The notes under the pieces were generated by a model, which did not search any database, was not told where the DNA came from, and saw only the letters and a program-made list of their open reading frames with translations. A program made the translations under genes and the position numbers. Positions 41,681-49,154 of a stretch of 64,000 nt of DNA are shown piece by piece (the first letter of the stretch is position 1; each line of letters opens with the position of its first letter). Source of the DNA: Dietzia sp032248695 (GTDB lineage Bacteria > Actinomycetota > Actinomycetes > Mycobacteriales > Mycobacteriaceae). The stretch covers positions 620,001-684,000 of the forward strand of contig NZ_JAVHXC010000001.1 in NCBI RefSeq assembly GCF_032248695.1, written 5' to 3'.

Positions 41681-41695
41681 CTGAAGTCAGTTCAC
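41681..41695 (-). promoter_or_regulatory. Operator of the shared family (site 8)
   Basis: CTGAAGTCAGTTCAC lies 50 bases before the flavoprotein start (41631) and overlaps the TGA of the MFS gene that ends at 41692. Spacer GTCAG keeps the nTnAn pattern. No strong promoter boxes are seen around it. Confidence 0.6.
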
Positions 41696-43398
41696 TTACT
41701 TTTTCGGTGAAGGCCGTACCGGTCCGTACGGGTGCCGCGCTCCACCGGGGTCCACACGGAGAACCGCGGTCCGGCCACCTCGTCGGCCAGGGACGCGACC
41801 CGCAGGCGCAGACGGGTCTCCGGAACGGTGAGGCGGCTGCTCTCCTGCTCGGCGAACTCCGACTCGCCGGCGACCAGGTAGGACTCCACGAACAGCGACG
41901 AACCGGCCGGGCCCCGCCCCAGGCGCCAGCGGCGACCCCCCAGCCGCAACCTCGATCGCCGCAGGTCCCGCATCGCGGCCCGGAACTCGCTCTCCGCGGC
42001 CGGCGGGACGCGGTAGTCGTAGCTGACGAGAAGACGGTGCGCGTTCCGGGAGCCGGAGGCGACCACACCGGCCGGCCCGGCCCTCCCGGCCGGGACCGCG
42101 GCGCCGACCCCGGGCACCGCGGTGTCGACATCGGACCCGGCGAGCACGGGCTCGATCCCGGATTCCGCGCCCAGGCCGATCACCGCCAGAGAGACGCAGC
42201 TGACCGCCATGATCGCGGCGGCGGCGAGCAGTGCCCCCTGCAGCCCGATCGCGTCGGTCACCACTCCCCACAGCAACGACCCCGCCGCCTGCGTCCCCTG
42301 GAAGACGAGCAGGATGAACGCGATGAGCCGAGGACGCACCCAGTCCGGGAAGAACTGGTGGCCCATCGACATCCAGGTGCTCTGCACACTCACCCACGCC
42401 GCGCCGGCGAGGAGCATCGCCACGGACACCAGGGCGGTCGAGGTCGACACCGCGAGGACCACCAGGGCGAGGCCGTAGGTCAGCGCCCCGATCGCGGCGA
42501 ACACCGTGACGCGCAGTCGGCGTCGGAGCCCGCCGAACCCCACCACCGCGACGACGGCGCCGGCCCCGATCAGGGCCATGATCACGCCGAACCCCGCCGA
42601 GGACATACCGAGCCGCTCGTGCACCGCCAGCGAGATCAGCGCCCACAGAGCACTCGACGGGATGCCGAAGAGGAACAGTTGGAACAGCAGCCGGGTGGTC
42701 CACGCGGAGTAGGTGACGAACCGCAGGGCCCCGATCAGTTCGGGCAGGATCGCCCGCCGGGGTGCCGTCCGGTCCGGGGCTCGGCGCTCCCGCCCCAGGA
42801 GGACGAGGCAACAGCCCGCGGACAGGACGGCGACCGCGGCGAAGGTCCACACGGCGCCGACCACGCCCAGTCCGAGCCCGGCGAGGAGCGGACCGACGGA
42901 TCGGGCGGTGTTGAACACGGCGCCGTCGACGAGCGCTGCGGTGGGGATGAGACGCCGGTCCACCGTCTCGGGGAGCAGCGACTGCCAGGACACCCCCACC
43001 GCCACCAGCGCGACTCCCACCAGCACCACGGTGACGATCATGGGAGCGGCGCCGTCGGCACCCGTCGCGGTGAGGACGAGGGCGGCGAGCGCGGCGAGGG
43101 TGGACAACGCGGTGGCACCGGCCATGAGCCGGGTCCTCGAGGCGTGACCCGCGACCACCCCGAGCGGGAGGGCCAGAACGAGGAACGGCACCGCCATGGC
43201 GGCGGGCGCGAGTGAGATCACCGACGCCGACTCCCCGCGTTCGGTGAGCACCCACTGCACCGACACGACGTGGATCCACACCGCGACGGCGTTGGCCAGT
43301 TGGACGGGCATGAGCGCGCGGAAGGCCCGTTCTCGCCAGAGCGCGACGGCGTGGGACGAGGCCCCGCGGGCGCCCGCCGCCCCGGCCCCGGGACTCAC
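41692..43398 (-). CDS. MFS_3-type transporter with cytosolic C-terminal barrel-like domain
   Basis: A 568-residue protein: about twelve membrane segments (ALMPVQLANAVAVWIHVVS to AAAIMAVSCVSLAVIGLG), then a soluble tail of some 120 residues. The tail (HRLLVSYDYRVPPAAESEFRA, WRLGRGPAGSSLFVESYLV, LTVPETRLRLRV) resembles the ferredoxin-like domain found at the end of many EntS-like MFS_3 transporters. These are generally exporters. GTG 43398 overlaps the nitroreductase stop (GTGA), and translation in the longer frame upstream gives Arg/Gly-rich sequence, so the GTG is the likely start. It could export a pathway by-product or inhibitor. Confidence 0.85.
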   Translation of the reverse strand: MSPGAGAAGARGASSHAVALWRERAFRALMPVQLANAVAVWIHVVSVQWVLTERGESASVISLAPAAMAVPFLVLALPLGVVAGHASRTRLMAGATALSTLAALAALVLTATGADGAAPMIVTVVLVGVALVAVGVSWQSLLPETVDRRLIPTAALVDGAVFNTARSVGPLLAGLGLGVVGAVWTFAAVAVLSAGCCLVLLGRERRAPDRTAPRRAILPELIGALRFVTYSAWTTRLLFQLFLFGIPSSALWALISLAVHERLGMSSAGFGVIMALIGAGAVVAVVGFGGLRRRLRVTVFAAIGALTYGLALVVLAVSTSTALVSVAMLLAGAAWVSVQSTWMSMGHQFFPDWVRPRLIAFILLVFQGTQAAGSLLWGVVTDAIGLQGALLAAAAIMAVSCVSLAVIGLGAESGIEPVLAGSDVDTAVPGVGAAVPAGRAGPAGVVASGSRNAHRLLVSYDYRVPPAAESEFRAAMRDLRRSRLRLGGRRWRLGRGPAGSSLFVESYLVAGESEFAEQESSRLTVPETRLRLRVASLADEVAGPRFSVWTPVERGTRTDRYGLHRKSK

Positions 43399-44081
43399 CA
43401 CGTGTCCCAGTGGATGAACTCCTCCGCCGGGGGCCGCCACGCCTGCCTGAACGAGGTGCCCGTGTGATGGGCGACGGGGATCACGCACACCTGCTCGACC
43501 GCGGCCGGGTCGATGCCGACGATCCGGGCGACGTCGTCCTCGCGGCCCAGCGTCATGCCGGTCCAGCATGTCCCCAGCCCGCGGAGTCGGGCGGCGAGCA
43601 TGAAGTTCCACACCGTCGGGTAGACGGTCCCCAGACGATGCTTGGCCGCCAGGACGTCACCCTCGGCGAGGCGGGGCGTCAGGCACGGGATCACGATGGC
43701 CGGCACGCGTGACATCACGGCGGCGAGGTGCTCGGCCGAATCGCGGGTGCGACGGCTCTGGGCCGCGTGGCGGGGGTCGGCGTCGACGCGGTTGAACAGG
43801 CCGGTCTCGCTGGTGCGGTAGAAGTCGTCGAACTCCTCGCGGTAGATCGCCCCGATGGCCGCGATCCGCTCCGGGTCGCGCACGATCACGAACTCGGTGC
43901 GCATGAGGTTGGACCCCTGGGGCGCCTGGAGCGCGTCGGCGACGCAGTCCTCCAGTACCCGGGGGTCGACGTCACGCTCGAGGTCGAGCCGCAGGCGGAC
44001 GGCCCGGGTCGTGGTGATGAGTTCGTGCGCCCCGATGTGCCCCAGGGCGCTCCCGCTCGTGTCCGCGGGCCCGGTCGCCAC
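43395..44081 (-). CDS. Nitroreductase-family FMN oxidoreductase
   Basis: A 228-residue nitroreductase-fold protein. ELITTTRAVRLRLDL near residue 20 supplies the FMN-phosphate arginines, ALQAPQGSN contacts the flavin, and LRGLGTCWTGM is the C-terminal flavin segment. Such enzymes reduce nitro groups, quinones or enones, or oxidise ring C-C bonds. GTG 44081 is the start, three bases after the acyl-CoA dehydrogenase stop. In an operon with an acyl-CoA dehydrogenase and an exporter, an enone or quinone reductase role is more likely than nitro reduction. Confidence 0.85.
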   Translation of the reverse strand: MATGPADTSGSALGHIGAHELITTTRAVRLRLDLERDVDPRVLEDCVADALQAPQGSNLMRTEFVIVRDPERIAAIGAIYREEFDDFYRTSETGLFNRVDADPRHAAQSRRTRDSAEHLAAVMSRVPAIVIPCLTPRLAEGDVLAAKHRLGTVYPTVWNFMLAARLRGLGTCWTGMTLGREDDVARIVGIDPAAVEQVCVIPVAHHTGTSFRQAWRPPAEEFIHWDTW

Positions 44082-44084
44082 GAC

Positions 44085-45209
44085 TCAGACCCCGACCAGG
44101 TCGGCGACGACGCGGCGGGCCTGTCGGCCGCCGCCGAACGCCCCCTCGTCCCCGAGGACGCGACGCAGGTAGAAGTGGGCGGAGTGCTCCCAGGTGAACC
44201 CGATCCCGCCGTGGAGCTGGATGGCCTCATAGGCGCTGCGGGTGGCGGCGTCGGCGCACACGGCGGAGGCCACGGCCACCGCGATCTCGGCGTCGGCGGC
44301 GTCGGGCTCGTCGAGGATCGCCATCGCGTACATCGCGGCGGCGCGGGCCCGCTCGCGGTCGACCAGCATGTCGGCGAGCCGGTGCTTGATGGCCTGGAAC
44401 GACCCGATGGCCCGGCCGAACTGATGGCGCTGTTGCACGTAGGCGACGGTGATGTCGACCAGGTGCGCGGCGATCCCCGCGTGCTCGGCCGCGAGTGCGG
44501 CCGACTGGACGCGACGGAGCTCGGCGAGGACCTCACCGAGCCGCTCCGCGCCGACGATGACGCGGGCGGGGGCGCCCGCGAGGTCGAGGTCCGCGCGCCG
44601 TCGGGTGAGGTCCATGACCTCCCGGGGATGGCGGGCGGCGTCCGAGAGGTCGATGACGGCGAGGACGTCGGACCCGCCGTGGGTGGCGACGACGACGAGG
44701 TGATCCGCCGCGGCGCCCCAGAGCACGCCCTCGGTCTTCTGCTCGGCTCCCACCCGGTCGCCGTCCTCGTCCAGGGCGACGGACGCGTCGAGCGCCACCG
44801 CGAGCGTGACCCGACCCGCGATGACGTCCGCGAGCAGCCCGGAAATCGCCTCGGTGTCGTCCGCCCGGACCAGAGCGCGGCACCCGACCACCGCGCTGGC
44901 GAGGATCGGCTCGGGGAGCAGTGCGGCGCCGGTCTCCTCGAGCACCACGCCGAGGTCACCGAACCCGAATCCGTGGCCGCCGAGGTCCTCGGGGACCGCC
45001 AGTGCCGAGATCTCCAACTCCTCGTTGAGGGTGGCCCACCTGGCCTGCGAGAACCCGGGGTCGGCCTCGGTGGAGGCGCGCACGTCCTCGTGGGTGGCGT
45101 GGCGGGCGACGAACTGGGCGATGACCGACCTCAGCTCCTCGCGCTCCTCGGAGGGGAGGATGATCGAGGGATCAGCTTCGGGCTGGGCCGTCCGACGGTG
45201 CTGGGTCAC
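44085..45209 (-). CDS. Acyl-CoA dehydrogenase (FadE, sterol-type subunit)
   Basis: A 374-residue acyl-CoA dehydrogenase with the C-terminal pattern IQLHGGIGFTWEHSAHFYLRR, which marks the FadE subgroup forming heterotetramers in sterol side-chain catabolism. The middle domain is degenerate (ALDASVALDEDGDRVGA in place of the usual TEPxxGSD), as in one of the two subunits of such heteromers. The protein at 27413 could be its partner; this is inference. GTG 45209 is chosen because GGAGGAAC directly precedes it. An in-frame ATG at 45257 would place the start inside the promoter/operator region. First gene of the operon with nitroreductase and MFS_3 genes. Confidence 0.83.
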   Translation of the reverse strand: MTQHRRTAQPEADPSIILPSEEREELRSVIAQFVARHATHEDVRASTEADPGFSQARWATLNEELEISALAVPEDLGGHGFGFGDLGVVLEETGAALLPEPILASAVVGCRALVRADDTEAISGLLADVIAGRVTLAVALDASVALDEDGDRVGAEQKTEGVLWGAAADHLVVVATHGGSDVLAVIDLSDAARHPREVMDLTRRRADLDLAGAPARVIVGAERLGEVLAELRRVQSAALAAEHAGIAAHLVDITVAYVQQRHQFGRAIGSFQAIKHRLADMLVDRERARAAAMYAMAILDEPDAADAEIAVAVASAVCADAATRSAYEAIQLHGGIGFTWEHSAHFYLRRVLGDEGAFGGGRQARRVVADLVGV

Positions 45210-45232
45210 GGGTTCCTCCACTAGCGCTGTAT

Positions 45233-45247
45233 TTGAGCCGGGTTCAG
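45233..45247 (-). promoter_or_regulatory. Weak operator of the shared family (site 9)
   Basis: TTGAGCCGGGTTCAG keeps one good arm (TTCAG) and lies 24 bases before the acyl-CoA dehydrogenase start at 45209. A minus-strand TTGCGT (45285-45280) and TGTCAT (45262-45257) with a 17-base spacer could be its promoter. Confidence 0.4.
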
Positions 45248-45289
45248 TTCGACTCATGACAACACGGTGAGCCGCGTCACGCAACCCTA

Positions 45290-45324
45290 TTGAAAGCCGA
45301 CGTTGTCTGAACTAAGTTCGATTC
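45290..45324 (+). promoter_or_regulatory. Leaderless promoter with operator site 10
   Basis: TTGAAA (45290-45295), a 17-base spacer and TAAGTT (45313-45318) end six bases before ATG 45325, so transcription should begin at the start codon. CTGAACTAAGTTCGA (45307-45321) overlaps the -10 box, the arrangement expected for repression. Confidence 0.7.
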
Positions 45325-45699
45325 ATGTCGCTGACCGATTCCACGCTCGTCTCCTACTACGCGAAGATCGACGCGGGCGACCTCGACGGGGGGCTGGAAC
45401 TGCTGGCCCCCGGGGTCTCGTTCGCCATCATCCTGCCCGGCACCGCGGTTCGGGGTGAGAACCGCCGAGGGGTACGCGAGTACCTCGAGGGCCGCGGCCC
45501 TGTGGACAGGCGCCACGTCCCCACCCACGCGACCCGGGAGGGCGAACTCGAGTTCGTCTACGGCGCGGTCGTGGAGGACGGCGTGACGATCACCGGGCAC
45601 TTCCTCGCCTCGGCCCGGATCGGCGACGACGGACTCATCGCCGGCTACCAGGTCGCCTTCGACCCGGAGCTCGGCCTGGTCTCCCCCGCCCTGTCCTGA
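45325..45699 (+). CDS. SnoaL/NTF2-like protein
   Basis: A 124-residue protein with the cone-shaped NTF2 pattern: helix TLVSYYAKIDAGDLDGGLELLAPGVSF, then strands GENRRGVREYLEGRG, FVYGAVVEDGVTITGHFLASARI and GYQVAFDPEL. SnoaL-like proteins include cyclases, isomerases, epoxide hydrolases and non-catalytic binding proteins. The leaderless promoter with operator places it in the large regulon. It is followed at 18 bases by a second NTF2-like gene. No catalytic residues can be assigned with confidence. Confidence 0.75.
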   Translation: MSLTDSTLVSYYAKIDAGDLDGGLELLAPGVSFAIILPGTAVRGENRRGVREYLEGRGPVDRRHVPTHATREGELEFVYGAVVEDGVTITGHFLASARIGDDGLIAGYQVAFDPELGLVSPALS

Positions 45700-45716
45700 C
45701 CTCCAGAAAGGCCCCC

Positions 45717-46085
45717 ATGTCCGCCGACACGCCCCTGCTCCACGCCTGGTTCGAGATCATGGACTCGGATGATCCCGACCGGGTCCTCGACCACATCACC
45801 GACGACTTCCGGCTGTCCATCCTGTTCTCCAAGGGCGAGTCCGCCGCCGAGTTCGACGGCGACCGCGCCGGCCTCGTCGTCTACCTCGAACAACGCGAGA
45901 AGAGCGTCCTGACCCACCACATCCTCAGCGGCACCCGCATCGGCGACACCGAGCTGTGCCTGGGCGAGACCCGCCGCGACGGGCTGTTCGAGGCGAGCTT
46001 CAACGCCACCGCCCAACTCGACGACCGGGACAAGGTGCGACGTCTGCTCATCTGCCGCACCCCGAAGGTCCGCTTCACGGACTGA
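45717..46085 (+). CDS. SnoaL/NTF2-like protein
   Basis: A 122-residue NTF2-like protein, second gene of a pair with the one at 45325. It opens with LLHAWFEIMDSDDPDRVLDHITDDFRLSILF and continues GDRAGLVVYLEQREK, a pattern shared with its neighbour at low identity. Tandem NTF2-like genes often encode heterodimer subunits. AGAAAGG lies six bases before the ATG. A very strong terminator follows. Function unknown. Confidence 0.72.
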   Translation: MSADTPLLHAWFEIMDSDDPDRVLDHITDDFRLSILFSKGESAAEFDGDRAGLVVYLEQREKSVLTHHILSGTRIGDTELCLGETRRDGLFEASFNATAQLDDRDKVRRLLICRTPKVRFTD

Positions 46086-46115
46086 CCCCCGCGGCGGCCC
46101 ACCCCGGGCGCCCTG

Positions 46116-46172
46116 CCCCGGACACGGGAGAACCCCCGCAGCCGAGCTGCGGGGGTTCTCCCGTGTCCGGGG
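46116..46172. terminator. Bidirectional terminator, 27-bp perfect stem
   Basis: Bases 46116-46142 pair with 46146-46172 without a mismatch around a three-base loop (CGA). It lies between the convergent NTF2-like gene (ends 46085) and glyA (ends 46192), marking the border between the catabolic block and the conserved housekeeping genes. Confidence 0.9.
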
Positions 46173-46191
46173 TTCTCCCCGGCAGGCCTCC

Positions 46192-47496
46192 TCAGCCCAG
46201 GATCGTCCAGTCCTCGAGGCCCTCGTACAGCGGCGTGGCCTTGGCCAGCGCCGTGACGCGCTCACGCAGGGCCGCCGTGTCGGCGTCCTTACCGGCGGCC
46301 AGCGCGGTCCCGATGATGTCGGCGACCTCGCGGAACTCGTCCGCGGTGAAGCCCCGGGTCGCCAGGGCGGGCGTACCGATCCGCAGGCCGGAGGTGACCA
46401 TCGGCGGGCGCGGGTCGAACGGGACGGCGTTGCGGTTCACGGTGATGCCGACCTCGTGGAGCAGGTCCTCGGCCTGCTGACCGTCGAGCTCGGACTCACG
46501 CAGGTCCACCAGGACGAGGTGGACGTCGGTTCCGCCGGTGAGGACCGACACGCCGGCGTCTTTGCAGTCCTGCTGGGTCAGTCGCTCGGCGAGGATCCTC
46601 GCGCCCTCGAGGGTGCGCTGCTGACGCTCGCGGAACTGCTCCGTTCCGGCGATCTTCATGGCGGTGGCCTTGGCGGCGATGGCGTGCATGAGCGGCCCGC
46701 CCTGCTGACCCGGGAACACCGTCGAGTTGAGCCTCTTGAACAGCTCGAGGTCGTTGGTGAGGATCATGCCGGAACGCGGTCCGCCGAGGGTCTTGTGCAC
46801 GGTCGTGGAGACCACGTCGGCGTGCGGGACGGGGCTCGGGTGCAGGCCCGCGGCGACCAGGCCGGCGAAGTGCGCCATGTCCACCCAGAGCTTGGCGCCG
46901 ACCTCGTCGGCGATCTCGCGGAACTTCGCGAAGTCGAGGGTGCGCGGGTACGCCGACCAGCCGGCGATGATGACGTCGGGCTTCTCGGCCAGCGCCATCT
47001 CGCGCACGGCGTCCATGTTGACCAGCATGGTCTCGGGATCCACCTCGTAGGCGGCGACCTCGTACAGCTGGCCGGAGAAGTTGAGCTTCATGCCGTGCGT
47101 GAGGTGGCCACCGTGAGCCAGGGACAGGCCCATGATCTTGGAACCCGGCGCGGCGAGCGCCATGAGGACGGCCGCGTTGGCCTGGGCACCGGCGTGCGGC
47201 TGGACGTTGGCGTACTTGGCGCCGAAGACCTCCTTGGCGCGGTCCCGCGCGAGGTTCTCCACCACGTCGACGTGCTCGCACCCGCCGTAGTAGCGGCGGC
47301 CCGGGTAGCCCTCGGCGTACTTGTTGGTCAGGACCGACCCCTGCGCCTGGAGGACCGAGCGCGGGACGAAGTTCTCCGACGCGATCATCTCCAGCGTGTC
47401 ACGCTGGCGGGCCAGCTCGCCGGCCATCGCCTCCGCGACCTCCGGGTCCAACTCGGACAGGGATGCGGAGAACACGTCGGTGTTCGGGTCGGTCAT
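46192..47496 (-). CDS. glyA: Serine hydroxymethyltransferase
   Basis: A 434-residue PLP enzyme interconverting serine and glycine with tetrahydrofolate, the main cytoplasmic source of one-carbon units. It has the SHMT N-terminus with LEMIASENFVPRSVLQAQGS, NKYAEGYPGRRYYGGCEHVD, and the PLP lysine in STTVHKTLGGPRSGMIL. Length and motifs are those of typical GlyA. GAGGAG precedes ATG 47496. It is divergent from coaA (47630), the order found in Mycobacterium tuberculosis (Rv1093/Rv1092c) and Corynebacterium. No regulon operator is seen in the 133-base divergent region. Confidence 0.97.
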   Translation of the reverse strand: MTDPNTDVFSASLSELDPEVAEAMAGELARQRDTLEMIASENFVPRSVLQAQGSVLTNKYAEGYPGRRYYGGCEHVDVVENLARDRAKEVFGAKYANVQPHAGAQANAAVLMALAAPGSKIMGLSLAHGGHLTHGMKLNFSGQLYEVAAYEVDPETMLVNMDAVREMALAEKPDVIIAGWSAYPRTLDFAKFREIADEVGAKLWVDMAHFAGLVAAGLHPSPVPHADVVSTTVHKTLGGPRSGMILTNDLELFKRLNSTVFPGQQGGPLMHAIAAKATAMKIAGTEQFRERQQRTLEGARILAERLTQQDCKDAGVSVLTGGTDVHLVLVDLRESELDGQQAEDLLHEVGITVNRNAVPFDPRPPMVTSGLRIGTPALATRGFTADEFREVADIIGTALAAGKDADTAALRERVTALAKATPLYEGLEDWTILG

Positions 47497-47629
47497 CGTT
47501 GCTCCTCGCGCGTGGGCTTCTCACCGGATACGAATCGTGTGGGGCCACGGCTCGTGTCGTCGCCCACCAGTCTAGTGGCACGCCACCCGGGCTCCCCTAC
47601 CCCGTGGCCACCTGCCACAATCGACAGTC

Positions 47630-48562
47630 GTGAGCAGACAAGCCGGGGACTACACGCCGTACGTGGAGTTCGACCGCCGGAGTTGGCGGCGACTGCGGCG
47701 TGCGATGCCCATGGTGCTCACCGAGCAGGACCTCGAGGGGCTGCGCGGTCTGGGTGAACACCTCGACCTGGACGAGATCGCGGAGATCTACCTGCCGCTG
47801 AGCCGGCTCATCCACCTGCAGGTCTCCGCACGTCAGCGCCTGTTCCAGTCCACCAACCTGTTCCTCGGCGAGACCGTGGACGCGCCGATGCCGTTCGTGA
47901 TCGGGGTCGCCGGTTCAGTGGCGGTGGGCAAGTCCACCTCCGCGCGTGTGCTGCGCGCGCTGCTCACCCGCTGGGACTCCCACCCCCGGGTGGACCTGGT
48001 GACCACCGACGGGTTCCTCTACCCCAACAGGGAGCTACAACGCCGCGGGCTCATGCACCGCAAGGGGTACCCGGAGTCCTATGACCGCCGCGCGCTGCTG
48101 CGCTTCGTCACGGAGGTCAAGTCCGGGGCGCCCGTGGTGCGCGCCCCGGTGTACTCGCACACGAGGTACGACATCGTGCCGGGCGAGCACATCGAGGTGC
48201 GCCGCCCGGACATCCTCATCGTCGAGGGTCTCAACGTTCTGCAGACCGGCCCGCGCCTCATGGTCTCGGACCTGTTCGACTTCTCCCTCTACGTGGATGC
48301 GCGGATTGAGGACATCGAGAAGTGGTACATCGAGCGCTTCCTCGAGCTGCGCAGCACGTCGTTCTCCAACCCCGGCTCCCACTTCGCGCACTACGCGGAC
48401 CTGTCGGACCAGGCCGCCCGGATCGCGGCGCGGGAGATCTGGAACTCCATCAACCGGCCCAACCTGGTGGAGAACATCCTGCCGACCCGGCCGCGCGCGA
48501 CGCTGGTGCTGCGTAAGAACTCGGATCACTCGATCCAGCGGCTGCGCCTGCGCAAGATCTGA
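47630..48562 (+). CDS. coaA: Type I pantothenate kinase
   Basis: A 310-residue kinase that phosphorylates pantothenate, the first step of CoA synthesis. P-loop GVAGSVAVGKST lies near residue 92, followed by VDLVTTDGFLYPN, the KGYPESYD segment and the C-terminal NLVENILPTRPRATLVLRK pattern of prokaryotic CoaA. GTG 47630 is the start; there is no evident Shine-Dalgarno sequence, so the message may be leaderless. Its neighbour glyA is divergent. The P450 block begins just after it. Confidence 0.96.
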   Translation: MSRQAGDYTPYVEFDRRSWRRLRRAMPMVLTEQDLEGLRGLGEHLDLDEIAEIYLPLSRLIHLQVSARQRLFQSTNLFLGETVDAPMPFVIGVAGSVAVGKSTSARVLRALLTRWDSHPRVDLVTTDGFLYPNRELQRRGLMHRKGYPESYDRRALLRFVTEVKSGAPVVRAPVYSHTRYDIVPGEHIEVRRPDILIVEGLNVLQTGPRLMVSDLFDFSLYVDARIEDIEKWYIERFLELRSTSFSNPGSHFAHYADLSDQAARIAAREIWNSINRPNLVENILPTRPRATLVLRKNSDHSIQRLRLRKI

Positions 48563-48608
48563 CGCCTCTGGGGCGGGCCCATCTAACGGACTCTTACGGA
48601 AGCGGCGA

Positions 48609-48645
48609 ACGGACCGCAGCAGACGGTGAATCCACAGCGGTCCGT
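48609..48645. terminator. Inverted repeat after coaA
   Basis: ACGGACCGC (48609-48617) and GCGGTCCGT (48637-48645) form a nine-base stem around a 19-base loop, between convergent coaA and NTF2-like genes. It may terminate either transcript; there is no U-tract. Confidence 0.4.
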
Positions 48646-48662
48646 ATCGGTGGCTCAGGCTG

Positions 48663-49154
48663 TCAGGCTTGTAGAGTCCGTTCCGGCCACAGGAAGGACA
48701 GACGCACCCGCGAGATCAGCCAGACCCCGTCCACTTTCCGGTATTCGTCTTCGTAGAGTCCGACGTAGAGAAGCGGGTTCGCGTGCCCGCCCTGCGATGT
48801 GAGCGTTCCCTGTCGGGTGAGGATGTCCAACAGATACCAACGCCCTCTCGCGGAGTCTTCCCCCGTCAACTCGATCCACGGATTCGTCACGGCGTGGATC
48901 GCGTTGTACGGCGCTCCCACCTGTTCGGCGACCGCAGCGTAGTTCGCGCGAATGGTCTCTCTACCGACCCAGTCGCCCCCGTACTGCTCGTCAAATTCAC
49001 AAACCGCATCCTCAGTGAAGATCGAACCGAGCTTATCGATGTCCTGGCTGTCGAAGTACGCTGAATAAGCGAGGCGCAGGTTCTTGATCTCTTCGAGCGC
49101 CAGCAGTCTGTCGATGCTCGCCTGCCTCAACTCGTCGGATACCACGGCGGTCAC
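48663..49154 (-). CDS. SnoaL/NTF2-like protein (SnoaL_4 type)
   Basis: A 163-residue NTF2-like protein: ALEEIKNLRLAYSAYFDSQD, LGSIFTEDAVCEF, ETIRANYAAVAEQ, HAVTNPWIELTGEDSARGRW, then LLYVGLYEDEYRKVDGVWLI. The pattern is that of polyketide-cyclase-like or ring-hydroxylating dioxygenase beta-subunit-like proteins common in catabolic gene clusters. Start GTG 49154 overlaps the aldehyde dehydrogenase stop (GTGA). It is the last gene of the P450 operon. Base composition is visibly less GC-rich than in glyA/coaA. Confidence 0.78.
   Translation of the reverse strand: MTAVVSDELRQASIDRLLALEEIKNLRLAYSAYFDSQDIDKLGSIFTEDAVCEFDEQYGGDWVGRETIRANYAAVAEQVGAPYNAIHAVTNPWIELTGEDSARGRWYLLDILTRQGTLTSQGGHANPLLYVGLYEDEYRKVDGVWLISRVRLSFLWPERTLQA

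Noticed and set aside
48563..48662. tRNA or attachment site at the left edge of the P450 block
   Set aside because: No cloverleaf, CCA end or direct repeat shared with the right edge could be found by eye.
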